Shown here one piece after another: positions 16,827 to 25,558 of a stretch of 38,881 nt of DNA (position 1 is its first letter; each line of letters begins with the position of its first letter). The stretch is from Bacteroidia bacterium. GTDB taxonomy: Bacteria; Bacteroidota; Bacteroidia; AKYH767-A; OLB10. A program made the translations under genes and the position numbers. The stretch spans positions 1-38,881 of the forward strand of contig JAGOJO010000015.1 of the NCBI GenBank assembly GCA_017995075.1. The letters run 5' to 3'. The notes under the pieces were generated by a model. That model was not told where the DNA came from. It did no database searches and saw only the letters and a program-made list of their open reading frames with translations.

Positions 16827-17148
16827 ATATTTATTCAGACTTTAAACTCGAATCCGGTGAAAGTACCATATTGCAGAGCAATTTAGAAATGATTTTTATT
16901 ATTTGGAAGAAATACTGAGCAACGGGTCAAAATACCAAGAATCAGAAGGCCCGAAAGTCACCCAACCGCCTGATTCAAATCAAACGATGAGCAACCGAAA
17001 AAAAGCCTTACTCCCTCCGCACTCCTCAATCGCCTGTTTATCAGTAAAATATATAACGGGCTGATTTTTTCACTCTCATCAGACTTCCCCAGATTCTTTT
17101 AACGATTGAAACTCAGTAAACCGATTTCCGACTAAATTTGACGCTCAT
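16827..17148. other. Divergent intergenic region between the kinase and nuo operons
   Basis: The region holds the nuoA promoter at its right end. TGAGCAAC occurs as a direct repeat at 16916-16923 and 16988-16995. A weak inverted repeat, CTGAT (17061-17065) and ATCAG (17078-17082), is also seen. No perfect -7 box was found for the kinase gene on the minus strand. I see no gene here. Confidence 0.6.
17133..17140 (+). promoter_or_regulatory. -7 promoter box of the nuo operon, nearly leaderless
   Basis: TAAATTTG is a perfect match to the Bacteroidota -7 consensus. A TTG at 17106-17108 could be the -33 element, though its 24-nt spacing is on the long side. The box ends only 8 bp before the nuoA ATG, so the predicted mRNA would have a leader of a few nucleotides. 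Confidence 0.5.
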
Positions 17149-17499
17149 ATGGGTCCTATCTCCTTACTGATTCTCACCCTGGCTGCCATTGCATTTTCGG
17201 CAGGCGGGATTCTGGTGTCGAAACTCTTTGTGAAAGGGTCGACCAATCCACGAAAAGGTGAACCGTACGAATGCGGTATTCCAACTATTGGCCAAACCTG
17301 GATGCAATTTCAGGTAGGGTATTATTTATTTGCTCTCGTATTCCTTATTTTCGATGTAGAGCTTGTATTCCTCTATCCCTGGGCAACAGTAGTGAGGGAA
17401 ATCGGATGGATGGCATTTGTCGACATTCTGATTTTCTTCTTTATTCTCTTCCTTGGATTCCTTTATGCACATAAGAAAGGCGCATTGAAATGGATGTAA
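17149..17499 (+). CDS. nuoA: NADH:quinone oxidoreductase subunit A
   Basis: This 116-residue membrane subunit of complex I has three helices. It shows the conserved YECGIP loop between helices 1 and 2, the [15 protein letters not shown] segment that lines the quinone-entry region, and a third helix before [10 protein letters not shown]. NuoA sits at the junction between the membrane arm and the NuoBCD hydrophilic arm. It is the first gene of an 11-gene nuo run, and its last 10 bp overlap the start of nuoB. Confidence 0.97.
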   Translation: MGPISLLILTLAAIAFSAGGILVSKLFVKGSTNPRKGEPYECGIPTIGQTWMQFQVGYYLFALVFLIFDVELVFLYPWATVVREIGWMAFVDILIFFFILFLGFLYAHKKGALKWM

Positions 17500-18026
17500 A
17501 AAAAGAAAATGTTCAATTCCCCGGATCGGTACATGAGGTGCCGGGCGGAGGAATTATGCTGAGTACACTTGATGACGTGATTAACTGGGCACGCTCCAAT
17601 TCACTCTGGCCTCTCACGTTCGCCACCAGTTGTTGTGGAATTGAAATGATGTCGGTTGCCGGAGCAAAATACGATTTCTCCCGCTTCGGTTTTGAAGTAG
17701 CGAGAGCAACACCGCGGCAGGCAGATGTGATCATTATCGCCGGCACAATCGTGAATAAAATGGCTCCCGTTCTGAAAAGGTTGTACGATCAAATGGCAGA
17801 TCCCAAGTATGTAGTCGCAATGGGAGCCTGCGCTATCAGTGGCGGACCATTCTTTTACAATACTTATTCAGTAGTAAAAGGAGCTGATCACGTAATACCC
17901 GTTGATGTATATATCCCCGGATGTCCACCAAGGCCCGAAGCACTTTTGCATGCATTGATGGCATTGCAGGAAAAAATTCGCAGCGGAATGACCCGTGAAC
18001 AGATCCGTGAAGAAAAACCACAATAA
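17490..18026 (+). CDS. nuoB: NADH:quinone oxidoreductase subunit B
   Basis: This 178-residue subunit holds the terminal 4Fe-4S cluster N2, which passes electrons to quinone. The four ligands are the adjacent Cys48-Cys49 (TSCCGIE), Cys114 (GACA) and Cys145 (PGCPPRPE). The start overlaps nuoA by 10 bp, implying translational coupling. The C-terminus ([10 protein letters not shown]) runs on to about 10 bp before nuoC. Confidence 0.97.
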   Translation: MDVKKENVQFPGSVHEVPGGGIMLSTLDDVINWARSNSLWPLTFATSCCGIEMMSVAGAKYDFSRFGFEVARATPRQADVIIIAGTIVNKMAPVLKRLYDQMADPKYVVAMGACAISGGPFFYNTYSVVKGADHVIPVDVYIPGCPPRPEALLHALMALQEKIRSGMTREQIREEKPQ

Positions 18027-18036
18027 GGTTCAGGCC

Positions 18037-18492
18037 ATGACAAACGAAGAACTGAAAGAAAAAGTAATTGCCCGCTGGCCTGAGATTGCCATAGAGGAAG
18101 GAACCGAATGGCTCACCCTTAGTTGCGGTCCAGATAATTTCAAAGAGATGGCATTGCAGTTACGTAACGACGGTGCATTGCAGTTTGACTATCTCTTCTG
18201 CATGACTGCTGTTGACTGGAAGACACATTTCAGCATGGTTTATCACTTTACCTCCACTATCCACCGGACTCCACTGGTTATAAAAGTGAAACTTGATAAA
18301 AATGATCCGGCGGTAGATTCAGTAAGTGATATCTGGCGAACTGCGGAGATGCATGAACGTGAGGCCTACGATCTCATGGGAATTTCCTTCACCGGACATC
18401 CTGACTTACGACGATTGTTTATGTCGCTTGATCATGTTGGGTACCCTCTCCGGAAAGATTATGAAGATGCAGTTAACATGATTAAACTCTGA
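18037..18492 (+). CDS. nuoC: NADH:quinone oxidoreductase subunit C
   Basis: This 151-residue peripheral subunit packs on NuoD and NuoB. The conserved segment HEREAYDLMGISFTGHPDLRR and the C-terminal GYPLRKDYE are diagnostic. I chose ATG 18037, 10 bp after the nuoB stop and preceded by AAGG, over an upstream GTG at 17995 that would overlap nuoB by 32 bp and adds non-conserved residues. It is encoded separately from nuoD, with no C-D fusion. Confidence 0.93.
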   Translation: MTNEELKEKVIARWPEIAIEEGTEWLTLSCGPDNFKEMALQLRNDGALQFDYLFCMTAVDWKTHFSMVYHFTSTIHRTPLVIKVKLDKNDPAVDSVSDIWRTAEMHEREAYDLMGISFTGHPDLRRLFMSLDHVGYPLRKDYEDAVNMIKL

Positions 18493-18494
18493 TT

Positions 18495-19610
18495 ATGCTC
18501 GAAGAAATTGGAACAAACGATCAGGGTGATATGATCATCAATGTCGGGCCGCAGCACCCATCTACACATGGAGTATTGCACCTGATTATCACACTCAATG
18601 GGGAAACAGTAAAAAAAGTAGAACCTCATCTGGGATATATCCATCGTTCAATAGAGAAAATGTGCGAGAGCCTCAGCTACCGACAGTTCATCTATGTAAC
18701 GAGCCGGATGGATTATCTGTCATCACATATCAACAATCATGCTTGTTCATTATGTGTGGAAAAGGGCTTACAGCTGGAGATTCCACCAAGGGCACAGGTG
18801 ATTCGTGTATTGATGGATGAGCTGACCAGACTGGCATCACATCAGCTATGGTGGGGAGCACTTGCAATGGACTTAGGAGCATTTACTCCCTTCTTCTATG
18901 CTTTCAGGGAGAGAGAAATGATCAACGAAATCATGGAAGAGACCTGCGGAGCACGTTTAACCATGAATTATATAGTGCCCGGCGGAGTTATGTTCGACCT
19001 CCATCCGGATTTTGTACGCAAGGTGAAAGAGTTCCTTGCTTTATTCAAATCAAAAATTCACGAGTATGACGAACTTGTAACCGGCAATGTGATCTTTCAA
19101 AGCCGTACGCAAGGTGTAGGAGTTATCTCAAAAGAAGATGCCATTTCGTTTGGGTGTACCGGTCCAACCGGCAGAGGAAGCGGATTCAGTTGTGATGTCC
19201 GCAAGCATTACCCTTATGAGATTTACCAGCAGCTGCAATTCGATGAAGTACTGGAAACAGGCGGAGATTCATGGTCGAGGTATAAGGTGCGAGTTGGAGA
19301 GATGATTCAAAGTATGCGCATCATCGAACAACTCATCGACAATATTCCTGAAGGAGAAATTCAGGCGAAGACAAAAGCTGTATTGAAATTACCCAAAGGC
19401 GATTTTTACTCACGCGTAGAAACCGCCAGAGGAGAATTAGGAGTATACATCGTCAGTGAAGGTGGCACTACTCCTTATCGTATCAAATTCCGTTCACCCG
19501 GGTTCTCGAACCTCAGCGCGCTCGACCACATGGTACGCGGCGGAAAATTAGGAGATCTGATGGCTACCATGGGCACTCTTGACCTGGTAATTCCGGACAT
19601 CGACCGATAA
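18495..19610 (+). CDS. nuoD: NADH:quinone oxidoreductase subunit D
   Basis: This 371-residue 49-kDa subunit forms the quinone site together with NuoB. The N-terminal GPQHPSTHG loop carries the His that contacts the quinone head group, followed by LGYIHRSIEK and the GGDSWSRYKVR segment. The C-terminal MGTLDLVIPDIDR is typical of the family. It starts 2 bp after nuoC. The next gene is nuoH after 54 bp; nuoE, nuoF and nuoG, which lie here in 14-subunit operons, are absent. Confidence 0.97.
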   Translation: MLEEIGTNDQGDMIINVGPQHPSTHGVLHLIITLNGETVKKVEPHLGYIHRSIEKMCESLSYRQFIYVTSRMDYLSSHINNHACSLCVEKGLQLEIPPRAQVIRVLMDELTRLASHQLWWGALAMDLGAFTPFFYAFREREMINEIMEETCGARLTMNYIVPGGVMFDLHPDFVRKVKEFLALFKSKIHEYDELVTGNVIFQSRTQGVGVISKEDAISFGCTGPTGRGSGFSCDVRKHYPYEIYQQLQFDEVLETGGDSWSRYKVRVGEMIQSMRIIEQLIDNIPEGEIQAKTKAVLKLPKGDFYSRVETARGELGVYIVSEGGTTPYRIKFRSPGFSNLSALDHMVRGGKLGDLMATMGTLDLVIPDIDR

Positions 19611-19664
19611 ATAAAACCGGAAATTGAAAGTACACATTCAGAAAAGTATTGAAAGAAGAATAGT

Positions 19665-20741
19665 ATGATAAGTCTTGAAGGAATTACCATCGCATTGCAA
19701 GGCTGGTTGAAGGACCTCCTCGGAGAAACCTGGGCGTTTGTAGCAGTCTGCGTACTCGTTGGAATCGCCGCCATCACCCTGTTTGCGGTACTTGGACTTG
19801 CATTGGTTTATATGGAACGAAAAGTAGCCGCATTAATGCAGATACGTTTAGGTCCAAACCGTGTCGGACCCAAGGGAATTTTCCAAACCAGTGCTGACAC
19901 TTTAAAGCTGGTAATGAAAGAAGGACTCACACCGGATGGTGCAGATAAGTTCCTCTTCAACCTCGCACCATTCATGGTAATGATTGCTGCCATGCTGATA
20001 CTTGCACCAATTGCATTTGCAAAAAACTTTCAGATTTGGGATTTAAACATTGGAGTACTTTACGTTGCTGCCATTTCATCTGTAGCTGTAATAGGGATAT
20101 TGATGGCCGGCTGGTCGAGTAATAATAAGTACTCATTGCTTGGAGCCATGCGGAGCGCAGCACAAATAGTAAGTTATGAATTATCCGCAGGTCTGGCGAT
20201 TTTATCCATCGTAGTACTATCAGGAAGTTTAAAAGTCAGTGAAATAATTTTATCACAAGCAGATGGATGGTGGATACTCAAAGGACATATACCGGTAATC
20301 ATCGCCTTTGTTGTATTCATCATTGCTGTTACCGCTGAGACCAACCGCGCACCTTTCGATCTTGCAGAAGCAGAATCAGAACTCACCGCAGGATTTCACA
20401 CCGAATATTCAGGGATGAAATTCGCACTCTTCTTCCTCGCAGAATACATCAACATCTTTATCGGATGCGCCATTGGAGCGACGCTATTCCTTGGCGGATG
20501 GATGCCCTTCCACATTGGCAACTGGGAAGCATTTAATACAATAATGGATTACATTCCTTCCTCACTCTGGTTCATTGGCAAAACAGTATTTCTGATCTTC
20601 CTCATCATGTGGTTTCGCTGGACCTTCCCGCGTCTGCGTGTTGATCAGTTATTAAATCTGGAGTGGAAATATCTTCTCCCTATCAGCATGGTAAATCTGC
20701 TGGTGATTACACTGATGGCCATAATGGGCTGGCACTTCTAA
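19665..20741 (+). CDS. nuoH: NADH:quinone oxidoreductase subunit H
   Basis: This 358-residue membrane subunit has about eight helices and connects the quinone cavity to the proton-pumping arm. Conserved motifs include YMERKVAALMQIRLGPNRVG near residue 50 and ETNRAPFDLAEAESEL in the loop that contacts quinone, then GFHTEYSG. The preceding 54-bp spacer has a purine-rich GAAAGAAGAA stretch that may help ribosome binding. Confidence 0.97.
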   Translation: MISLEGITIALQGWLKDLLGETWAFVAVCVLVGIAAITLFAVLGLALVYMERKVAALMQIRLGPNRVGPKGIFQTSADTLKLVMKEGLTPDGADKFLFNLAPFMVMIAAMLILAPIAFAKNFQIWDLNIGVLYVAAISSVAVIGILMAGWSSNNKYSLLGAMRSAAQIVSYELSAGLAILSIVVLSGSLKVSEIILSQADGWWILKGHIPVIIAFVVFIIAVTAETNRAPFDLAEAESELTAGFHTEYSGMKFALFFLAEYINIFIGCAIGATLFLGGWMPFHIGNWEAFNTIMDYIPSSLWFIGKTVFLIFLIMWFRWTFPRLRVDQLLNLEWKYLLPISMVNLLVITLMAIMGWHF

Positions 20742-20759
20742 AAAACGAAATCACGAACG

Positions 20760-21230
20760 ATGTTCCTTAAAGATTATATCACCACCGTATTTCAGACCGT
20801 AAAATCCCTGCTCACCGGGATGCGGTTAACGGGTTATTACTTCACACACAAGAAAGAAATCATCACCCAACAATATCCCGAAGCACGTCCATACATTGCA
20901 GAACGTTTTCGTGGCGAAGTGGTGATGCCCCACAATGAAAGCAACGAACACCGGTGCACCGGATGTACTGCGTGTGAACTGGCCTGCCCTAACGGAACAA
21001 TAAAAATTGTCACTAAAAACGACATCACACCGGAAGGGAAAAAGAAAAAAGCAATTGACACATTTGTATATCGCCTTGAACTTTGCACAATGTGTAACCT
21101 ATGTGTACAGGCCTGTCCTTCCGACGCAATTATAATGTCAAATGCGTTTGAACACAGTGTATACGATCGCAGACAACTTACCAAAGTGCTCAATAAACCG
21201 GGCTCAAAAATCATGGAGGGCGTTGAATAA
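20760..21230 (+). CDS. nuoI: NADH:quinone oxidoreductase subunit I (2x 4Fe-4S)
   Basis: This 156-residue ferredoxin-like subunit carries clusters N6a and N6b. The ligands are Cys66, 69, 72 and 76 (CTGCTACELACP) and Cys109, 112, 115 and 119 (CTMCNLCVQACP). In a 14-subunit enzyme NuoI receives electrons from NuoG. Since no NuoG is encoded here, NuoI may be the entry point for another donor. Its stop overlaps the nuoJ start (TAATG). Confidence 0.96.
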   Translation: MFLKDYITTVFQTVKSLLTGMRLTGYYFTHKKEIITQQYPEARPYIAERFRGEVVMPHNESNEHRCTGCTACELACPNGTIKIVTKNDITPEGKKKKAIDTFVYRLELCTMCNLCVQACPSDAIIMSNAFEHSVYDRRQLTKVLNKPGSKIMEGVE

Positions 21231-21748
21231 TGGAACTACATAACCTGCCATTCTATCTTATTGCCACCTTTATCCTTATTACCGGATTACTAACCGTTAC
21301 AACACGTCGACTTTTCCGTGCCGCTATCTGGTTGTTGTTTTCGCTTATTGGTATCGCAGGACTATACTTCTGGATGGAAGTGGAGTTTGCAGCTGCTGTA
21401 CAAGTGATCGTATATGTTGGTGGCATTGTGGTTCTGATAATCTTCTCGATCTTTCTGACACACCAGGAAGGAATACAGATGTTATTACCTGTACCTAAAC
21501 GAACCTTGTTTGGCGCATTGGCAGCTATCAGCGGAGCTGCGGGACTCATTCACTTAGCCACACATCATCTCTGGTTAAGCCGGTCTTCAGCTGAATTTGA
21601 TCCTGCTGTAAAAAAGATCGGGTATCTTTTAGTCAGTAATTCGCCCGACAGTTATGTACTTCCATTTGAAGTAGTCAGTATACTCCTCCTTGCAGCCATG
21701 ATCGGATGCATTGTTATTGCCATTAAATCCCGACCTGAAGAACAATGA
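21230..21748 (+). CDS. nuoJ: NADH:quinone oxidoreductase subunit J
   Basis: This 172-residue membrane subunit has five helices. The segment AAVQVIVYVGGIVVLIIFSI is the conserved third-helix region with a pi-bulge in characterised complexes. It overlaps nuoI by 1 bp and nuoK by 4 bp (ATGA), so all three are probably translationally coupled. Confidence 0.95.
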   Translation: MELHNLPFYLIATFILITGLLTVTTRRLFRAAIWLLFSLIGIAGLYFWMEVEFAAAVQVIVYVGGIVVLIIFSIFLTHQEGIQMLLPVPKRTLFGALAAISGAAGLIHLATHHLWLSRSSAEFDPAVKKIGYLLVSNSPDSYVLPFEVVSILLLAAMIGCIVIAIKSRPEEQ

Positions 21749-22059
21749 GTACCATACCTATCTCCCATATCATTATCCTCAGCACACTGCTTTTCTTCAT
21801 TGGTGCATTTGGATTCTTCACGCGACGAAATATGATTGCGATGCTCATGAGTCTGGAACTAATGCTCAACAGTGTAAACATCAATTTCATCGCCTTCAAC
21901 AAATACCTGTACCCCGACAATCTCGACGGACTCGTATTCACCATCTTCGTTATTGCCATCGCAGCAGCAGAAGCAGCGGTAGCCATTGCCATCATCATCA
22001 ACCTCTTCCGCAACACGCGATCTATTGATGCCGAACAAGCCAACCAATTGAAAAACTAA
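21745..22059 (+). CDS. nuoK: NADH:quinone oxidoreductase subunit K
   Basis: This 104-residue three-helix subunit resembles MrpC. It shows the conserved MSLELMLNSVNINF helix with its Glu in the membrane and AAAEAAVAIAIIINL with the second membrane Glu; both belong to the proton pathway. It overlaps nuoJ by 4 bp, and nuoL follows after 30 bp. Confidence 0.96.
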   Translation: MSTIPISHIIILSTLLFFIGAFGFFTRRNMIAMLMSLELMLNSVNINFIAFNKYLYPDNLDGLVFTIFVIAIAAAEAAVAIAIIINLFRNTRSIDAEQANQLKN

Positions 22060-22089
22060 CAGCGAACGAAGGAAAAACGCCTCGATCCA

Positions 22090-24036
22090 ATGAACCTACC
22101 ACTCGAATTACTCCTTATACCACTGCTTCCCCTCTTCAGCTTTCTGCTGCTGGGAATTTTTGGCAGAAAACACCTCTCCGCCATTTCAGGAATGATTGGC
22201 ACCACCTCTATGCTGGTGTCAGCGCTACTTTCCATTAAAGCCGCCTGGAACTATTTTACCACAACTACCGGTGATGCCTATACTCAAACCGTCGCGTGGA
22301 AAATGACATGGCTCCCATTCAGTGCTGATGTATCCATCGATATTGGATTTTTACTCGACCCGATTTCAGCCATGATGCTGGTAGTAGTAACTGTTGTATC
22401 ACTTATGGTACACCTCTACAGCTTAGGATATATGAAAGGAGATGAGAGGTTCGCCACTTACTATGCCTTTCTTTCGCTCTTTACTTTCAGCATGCTTGGA
22501 CTGGTCGTCAGCGTCAATCTCTTCCAGATCTATATGTTCTGGGAACTCGTTGGTGTGAGTTCATTCCTCCTCATCGGTTATTATTTCACCAAGCCTAGTG
22601 CTGTTGCAGCCTCTAAAAAAGCATTCATAGTTACCCGTTTTGCAGACCTGGGATTTCTTATTGGAATTCTTGCACTCTCCTACCACGGACAAACCCTCGA
22701 CTTCCCTACGCTAATTCAACGATTAACCACTGTTGATTCACCCTGGCTGAATTCTGCCATCACATCTTCCTTCCTCGGAGCAAGTGCATTGACATGGGGA
22801 TTAATGCTGGTGTTCATAGGTGGAGCAGGTAAAAGCGCCATGTTCCCATTGCATATCTGGTTACCGGATGCGATGGAAGGTCCGACACCAGTTTCTGCAC
22901 TCATTCACGCTGCAACGATGGTAGTAGCCGGTGTATATCTTGTCGCACGTTTATTTCCGGTATTTGCTATTTCCTGTCCGGGCGCACTTGAAATTGTTAT
23001 GTGGACAGGAGCAATATCTGCCATCTTCGCAGCACTCATCGCCTGCACACAAACAGATATAAAAAGAGTACTCGCTTACTCTACCATGTCGCAGATCGGA
23101 TATATGATGTTCGCACTGGGACTTGCCGGATACGGTGGAGAGAATGGTCTTGGATATACAGCATCCATGTTTCATCTTTTTACCCATGCGTTCTTCAAAG
23201 CGTTACTCTTCCTCGGAGCCGGAGCTGTCATCCACATGATTCACAGTAATGAGATGAAAGACATGGGTGGACTTCGCAAAGCCATGCCGGTTACTCACCT
23301 CACGTTTCTTATTGCCTGCCTTGCCATAGCCGGAATACCACCGTTCGCCGGATTCTTCAGTAAAGAAGAAATCCTGACAGCAGCCTGGAACAACAACAAA
23401 ACCATTTATTGGCTGGCCTTGATCACAGCGGGAATTACAGCGTTTTACATGTTCCGTTTATACTTCAATATTTTCTGGTCGAAACCTGCAGTTGCACACC
23501 ATCATGATCACGCCGATGACCATGGACATGGAGAAGGCACCTGGAGCATGAAATTGCCGTTGATCCTGTTAAGTCTGGGAGCAATTGGAGCAGGATTCAT
23601 TCCATTCGGCGAATACGTCAGCAGCGACGGACATCCATTGCACTTACCATTCCATCTGAGCTCCGCCATTCTTCCCATAGGCATCGCCGTTAGTGGAATA
23701 TTGCTTGCCTATAGTTTATACTTTAAGGAAAACGAAAAGCCGGATAAAATTGCAACCTCCCTCAATGGCTTGTACACTTCTGCCTACCGCAAATTCTATA
23801 TTGACGAAGTCTATCTCTTCGTCACCAAAAAAGTAATCTTCCAGCTCATCGGACGACCAGCAGCCTGGATCGATCGTAATATCATAGATGGCAGCATGAA
23901 TGGACTTGCCTCGTTGGTAGCCTGGAAAGCAAACCTCATTAAAAATATACAATCCGGAAAAATCCAGGATTACGCACTTTACTTCTTCGCCGGTGTATTC
24001 GGATTAGTCGTACTTGCCTATTACCTTGCCAACTGA
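22090..24036 (+). CDS. nuoL: NADH:quinone oxidoreductase subunit L
   Basis: This 648-residue antiporter-like subunit has full length for the family, including the C-terminal lateral helix region. Core motifs are FWELVGVSSFLLIGYY (membrane Glu), GGAGKSAMFPLHIWLPDAMEGPTPVSALIHAATMV and SMFHLFTHAFFKALLFLGAG (key Lys and His). An unusual His/Asp-rich cytoplasm- or periplasm-facing loop lies near residues 470-485. It is the distal proton-pumping module of the enzyme. Confidence 0.97.
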   Translation: MNLPLELLLIPLLPLFSFLLLGIFGRKHLSAISGMIGTTSMLVSALLSIKAAWNYFTTTTGDAYTQTVAWKMTWLPFSADVSIDIGFLLDPISAMMLVVVTVVSLMVHLYSLGYMKGDERFATYYAFLSLFTFSMLGLVVSVNLFQIYMFWELVGVSSFLLIGYYFTKPSAVAASKKAFIVTRFADLGFLIGILALSYHGQTLDFPTLIQRLTTVDSPWLNSAITSSFLGASALTWGLMLVFIGGAGKSAMFPLHIWLPDAMEGPTPVSALIHAATMVVAGVYLVARLFPVFAISCPGALEIVMWTGAISAIFAALIACTQTDIKRVLAYSTMSQIGYMMFALGLAGYGGENGLGYTASMFHLFTHAFFKALLFLGAGAVIHMIHSNEMKDMGGLRKAMPVTHLTFLIACLAIAGIPPFAGFFSKEEILTAAWNNNKTIYWLALITAGITAFYMFRLYFNIFWSKPAVAHHHDHADDHGHGEGTWSMKLPLILLSLGAIGAGFIPFGEYVSSDGHPLHLPFHLSSAILPIGIAVSGILLAYSLYFKENEKPDKIATSLNGLYTSAYRKFYIDEVYLFVTKKVIFQLIGRPAAWIDRNIIDGSMNGLASLVAWKANLIKNIQSGKIQDYALYFFAGVFGLVVLAYYLAN

Positions 24037-24043
24037 TTCAACC

Positions 24044-25549
24044 ATGAACTTACAGTTACTCATTATAATTCCACTACTCACTGCAATAGCCACACTCTTC
24101 AGTAAAGAGTTGAAAGTAGTACGATGGATTGCCTTCGCCGGATCAGCGGTTCAATTAATACTCAGCTTTGTATTACTCAATGCATTTACTGCAGAAAGGG
24201 CTTCAGGAAATAATCTTCCAATGCTCTTTTACAGTTCATACGAATGGTTTCCACAATTAGGAATTTCTTACTCCACTGGTGTAGATGGTATTTCTATTGC
24301 TATGATTTTACTCTCCGCCTTTGTTGTACTGGCCGGAGTATTGGTATCATGGAACATGCAAAAGCTCTCGCGTGAGTTCTTCTTTTTACTGCTGCTGTTA
24401 AGTGCCGGTGCATATGGGTTCTTCATATCTCTTGATTTATTCGCTTTATTCTTCTTCCTTGAAATTGCTGTAATACCCAAATTCCTCCTGATTGGTGTTT
24501 GGGGCAGCGGGAAAAAAGAATACAGTGCTATGAAACTTGCACTCATGCTCATGGCCGGATCAGCATTTGTATTTCTCGGATTGCTGGGCATCTATTTCGG
24601 AGGCGCAGACACTGCAGGCAATCACACGTTTGATTTACTTAGTATTGCCAGTCATCCACTTCCTCATGATGTACAAATGCTCTTCTTCCCCATCACCTTC
24701 ATCGGATTTGGAATATTCGGAGCGTTATTTCCATTTCACACATGGGTACCAGACGGACATAGTTCAGCACCAACTGCTGCATCCATGTTCCTGGCCGGTA
24801 TCAGCATGAAATTAGGAGGATACGGTTGTTTACGTGTTGCCACTTACCTGATGCCCGAAGCAGCACATGAATATGCTCCGTATATAATATTACTGTCAGC
24901 AATCGCCATTATTTACGGTGCATTTGCTACGATGATGCAGACAGATCTCAAATACATCAATGCATACTCCTCTGTAAGTCACTGCGGATTTGTATTGCTC
25001 GGGATTGGAATGCTCAATGAAACAGCCATCAACGGAGCGGTCATGCAAATGATTTCTCACGGACTCATGACAGCCCTCTTCTTCGCAGCCATTGGAATGA
25101 TCTACGAACGAACTCATACGCGATTGGTTGCACAGCTTGGAGGATTGCTGAAAGTAATGCCGTTTATCTCCTCCATCTTCGTTATTGCCGGCTTATGCTC
25201 ACTCGGCTTACCCGGATTCAGCGGATTCGTCAGCGAAATGACCATCTTCATGGGATCCTGGCAACATGCTGAAACATCTTACCGCATTGCCACCATTGCC
25301 TCTTGCGCCAGCATCGTAGTAACGGCTGTGTATATACTAAGAGCGGCAGGAAAAACCATTATGGGACCTGTCAGCGACGAACACCATCTACAGCTCAGCG
25401 ACGCCACCTGGCATGAAAAACTTGCGGCCACCTTATTACTCTCCGGAATAGTAATCATAGGCATTGCTCCATTCTGGCTCAACACACTCATCACACCGGG
25501 TGTACAAAGTCTCATGATCAACATCGGACAACCATTACTGATTCCTTAA
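24044..25549 (+). CDS. nuoM: NADH:quinone oxidoreductase subunit M
   Basis: This 501-residue antiporter-like subunit shows FFFLEIAVIPKFLLIGVWG, ALFPFHTWVPDGHSSAPTAASMFLAG and MISHGLMTALFFAAIGM, each with the conserved membrane Glu, Lys or His. I chose ATG 24044, 7 bp after the nuoL stop, over a TTG at 24014 that would overlap nuoL and add ten polar residues before the first helix. Confidence 0.95.
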   Translation: MNLQLLIIIPLLTAIATLFSKELKVVRWIAFAGSAVQLILSFVLLNAFTAERASGNNLPMLFYSSYEWFPQLGISYSTGVDGISIAMILLSAFVVLAGVLVSWNMQKLSREFFFLLLLLSAGAYGFFISLDLFALFFFLEIAVIPKFLLIGVWGSGKKEYSAMKLALMLMAGSAFVFLGLLGIYFGGADTAGNHTFDLLSIASHPLPHDVQMLFFPITFIGFGIFGALFPFHTWVPDGHSSAPTAASMFLAGISMKLGGYGCLRVATYLMPEAAHEYAPYIILLSAIAIIYGAFATMMQTDLKYINAYSSVSHCGFVLLGIGMLNETAINGAVMQMISHGLMTALFFAAIGMIYERTHTRLVAQLGGLLKVMPFISSIFVIAGLCSLGLPGFSGFVSEMTIFMGSWQHAETSYRIATIASCASIVVTAVYILRAAGKTIMGPVSDEHHLQLSDATWHEKLAATLLLSGIVIIGIAPFWLNTLITPGVQSLMINIGQPLLIP

Positions 25550-25558
25550 GACCTGACT

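Noticed and set aside
16827-17148. Possible small RNA or riboswitch in the nuo upstream region
   Set aside because: Only weak short inverted repeats are present, and the promoter sits right at nuoA, leaving no leader to hold a riboswitch.
17995-18036. Longer nuoC start at GTG 17995
   Set aside because: It overlaps nuoB by 32 bp and adds residues absent from the family's conserved start; the ATG at 18037 has good spacing.
21711-22047. Out-of-frame and antisense open frames over nuoK
   Set aside because: They shadow nuoK, whose membrane motifs and ATGA overlap with nuoJ are convincing.
24014-24043. Longer nuoM start at TTG 24014
   Set aside because: It overlaps nuoL and adds polar residues before the first membrane helix; the ATG at 24044 fits better.
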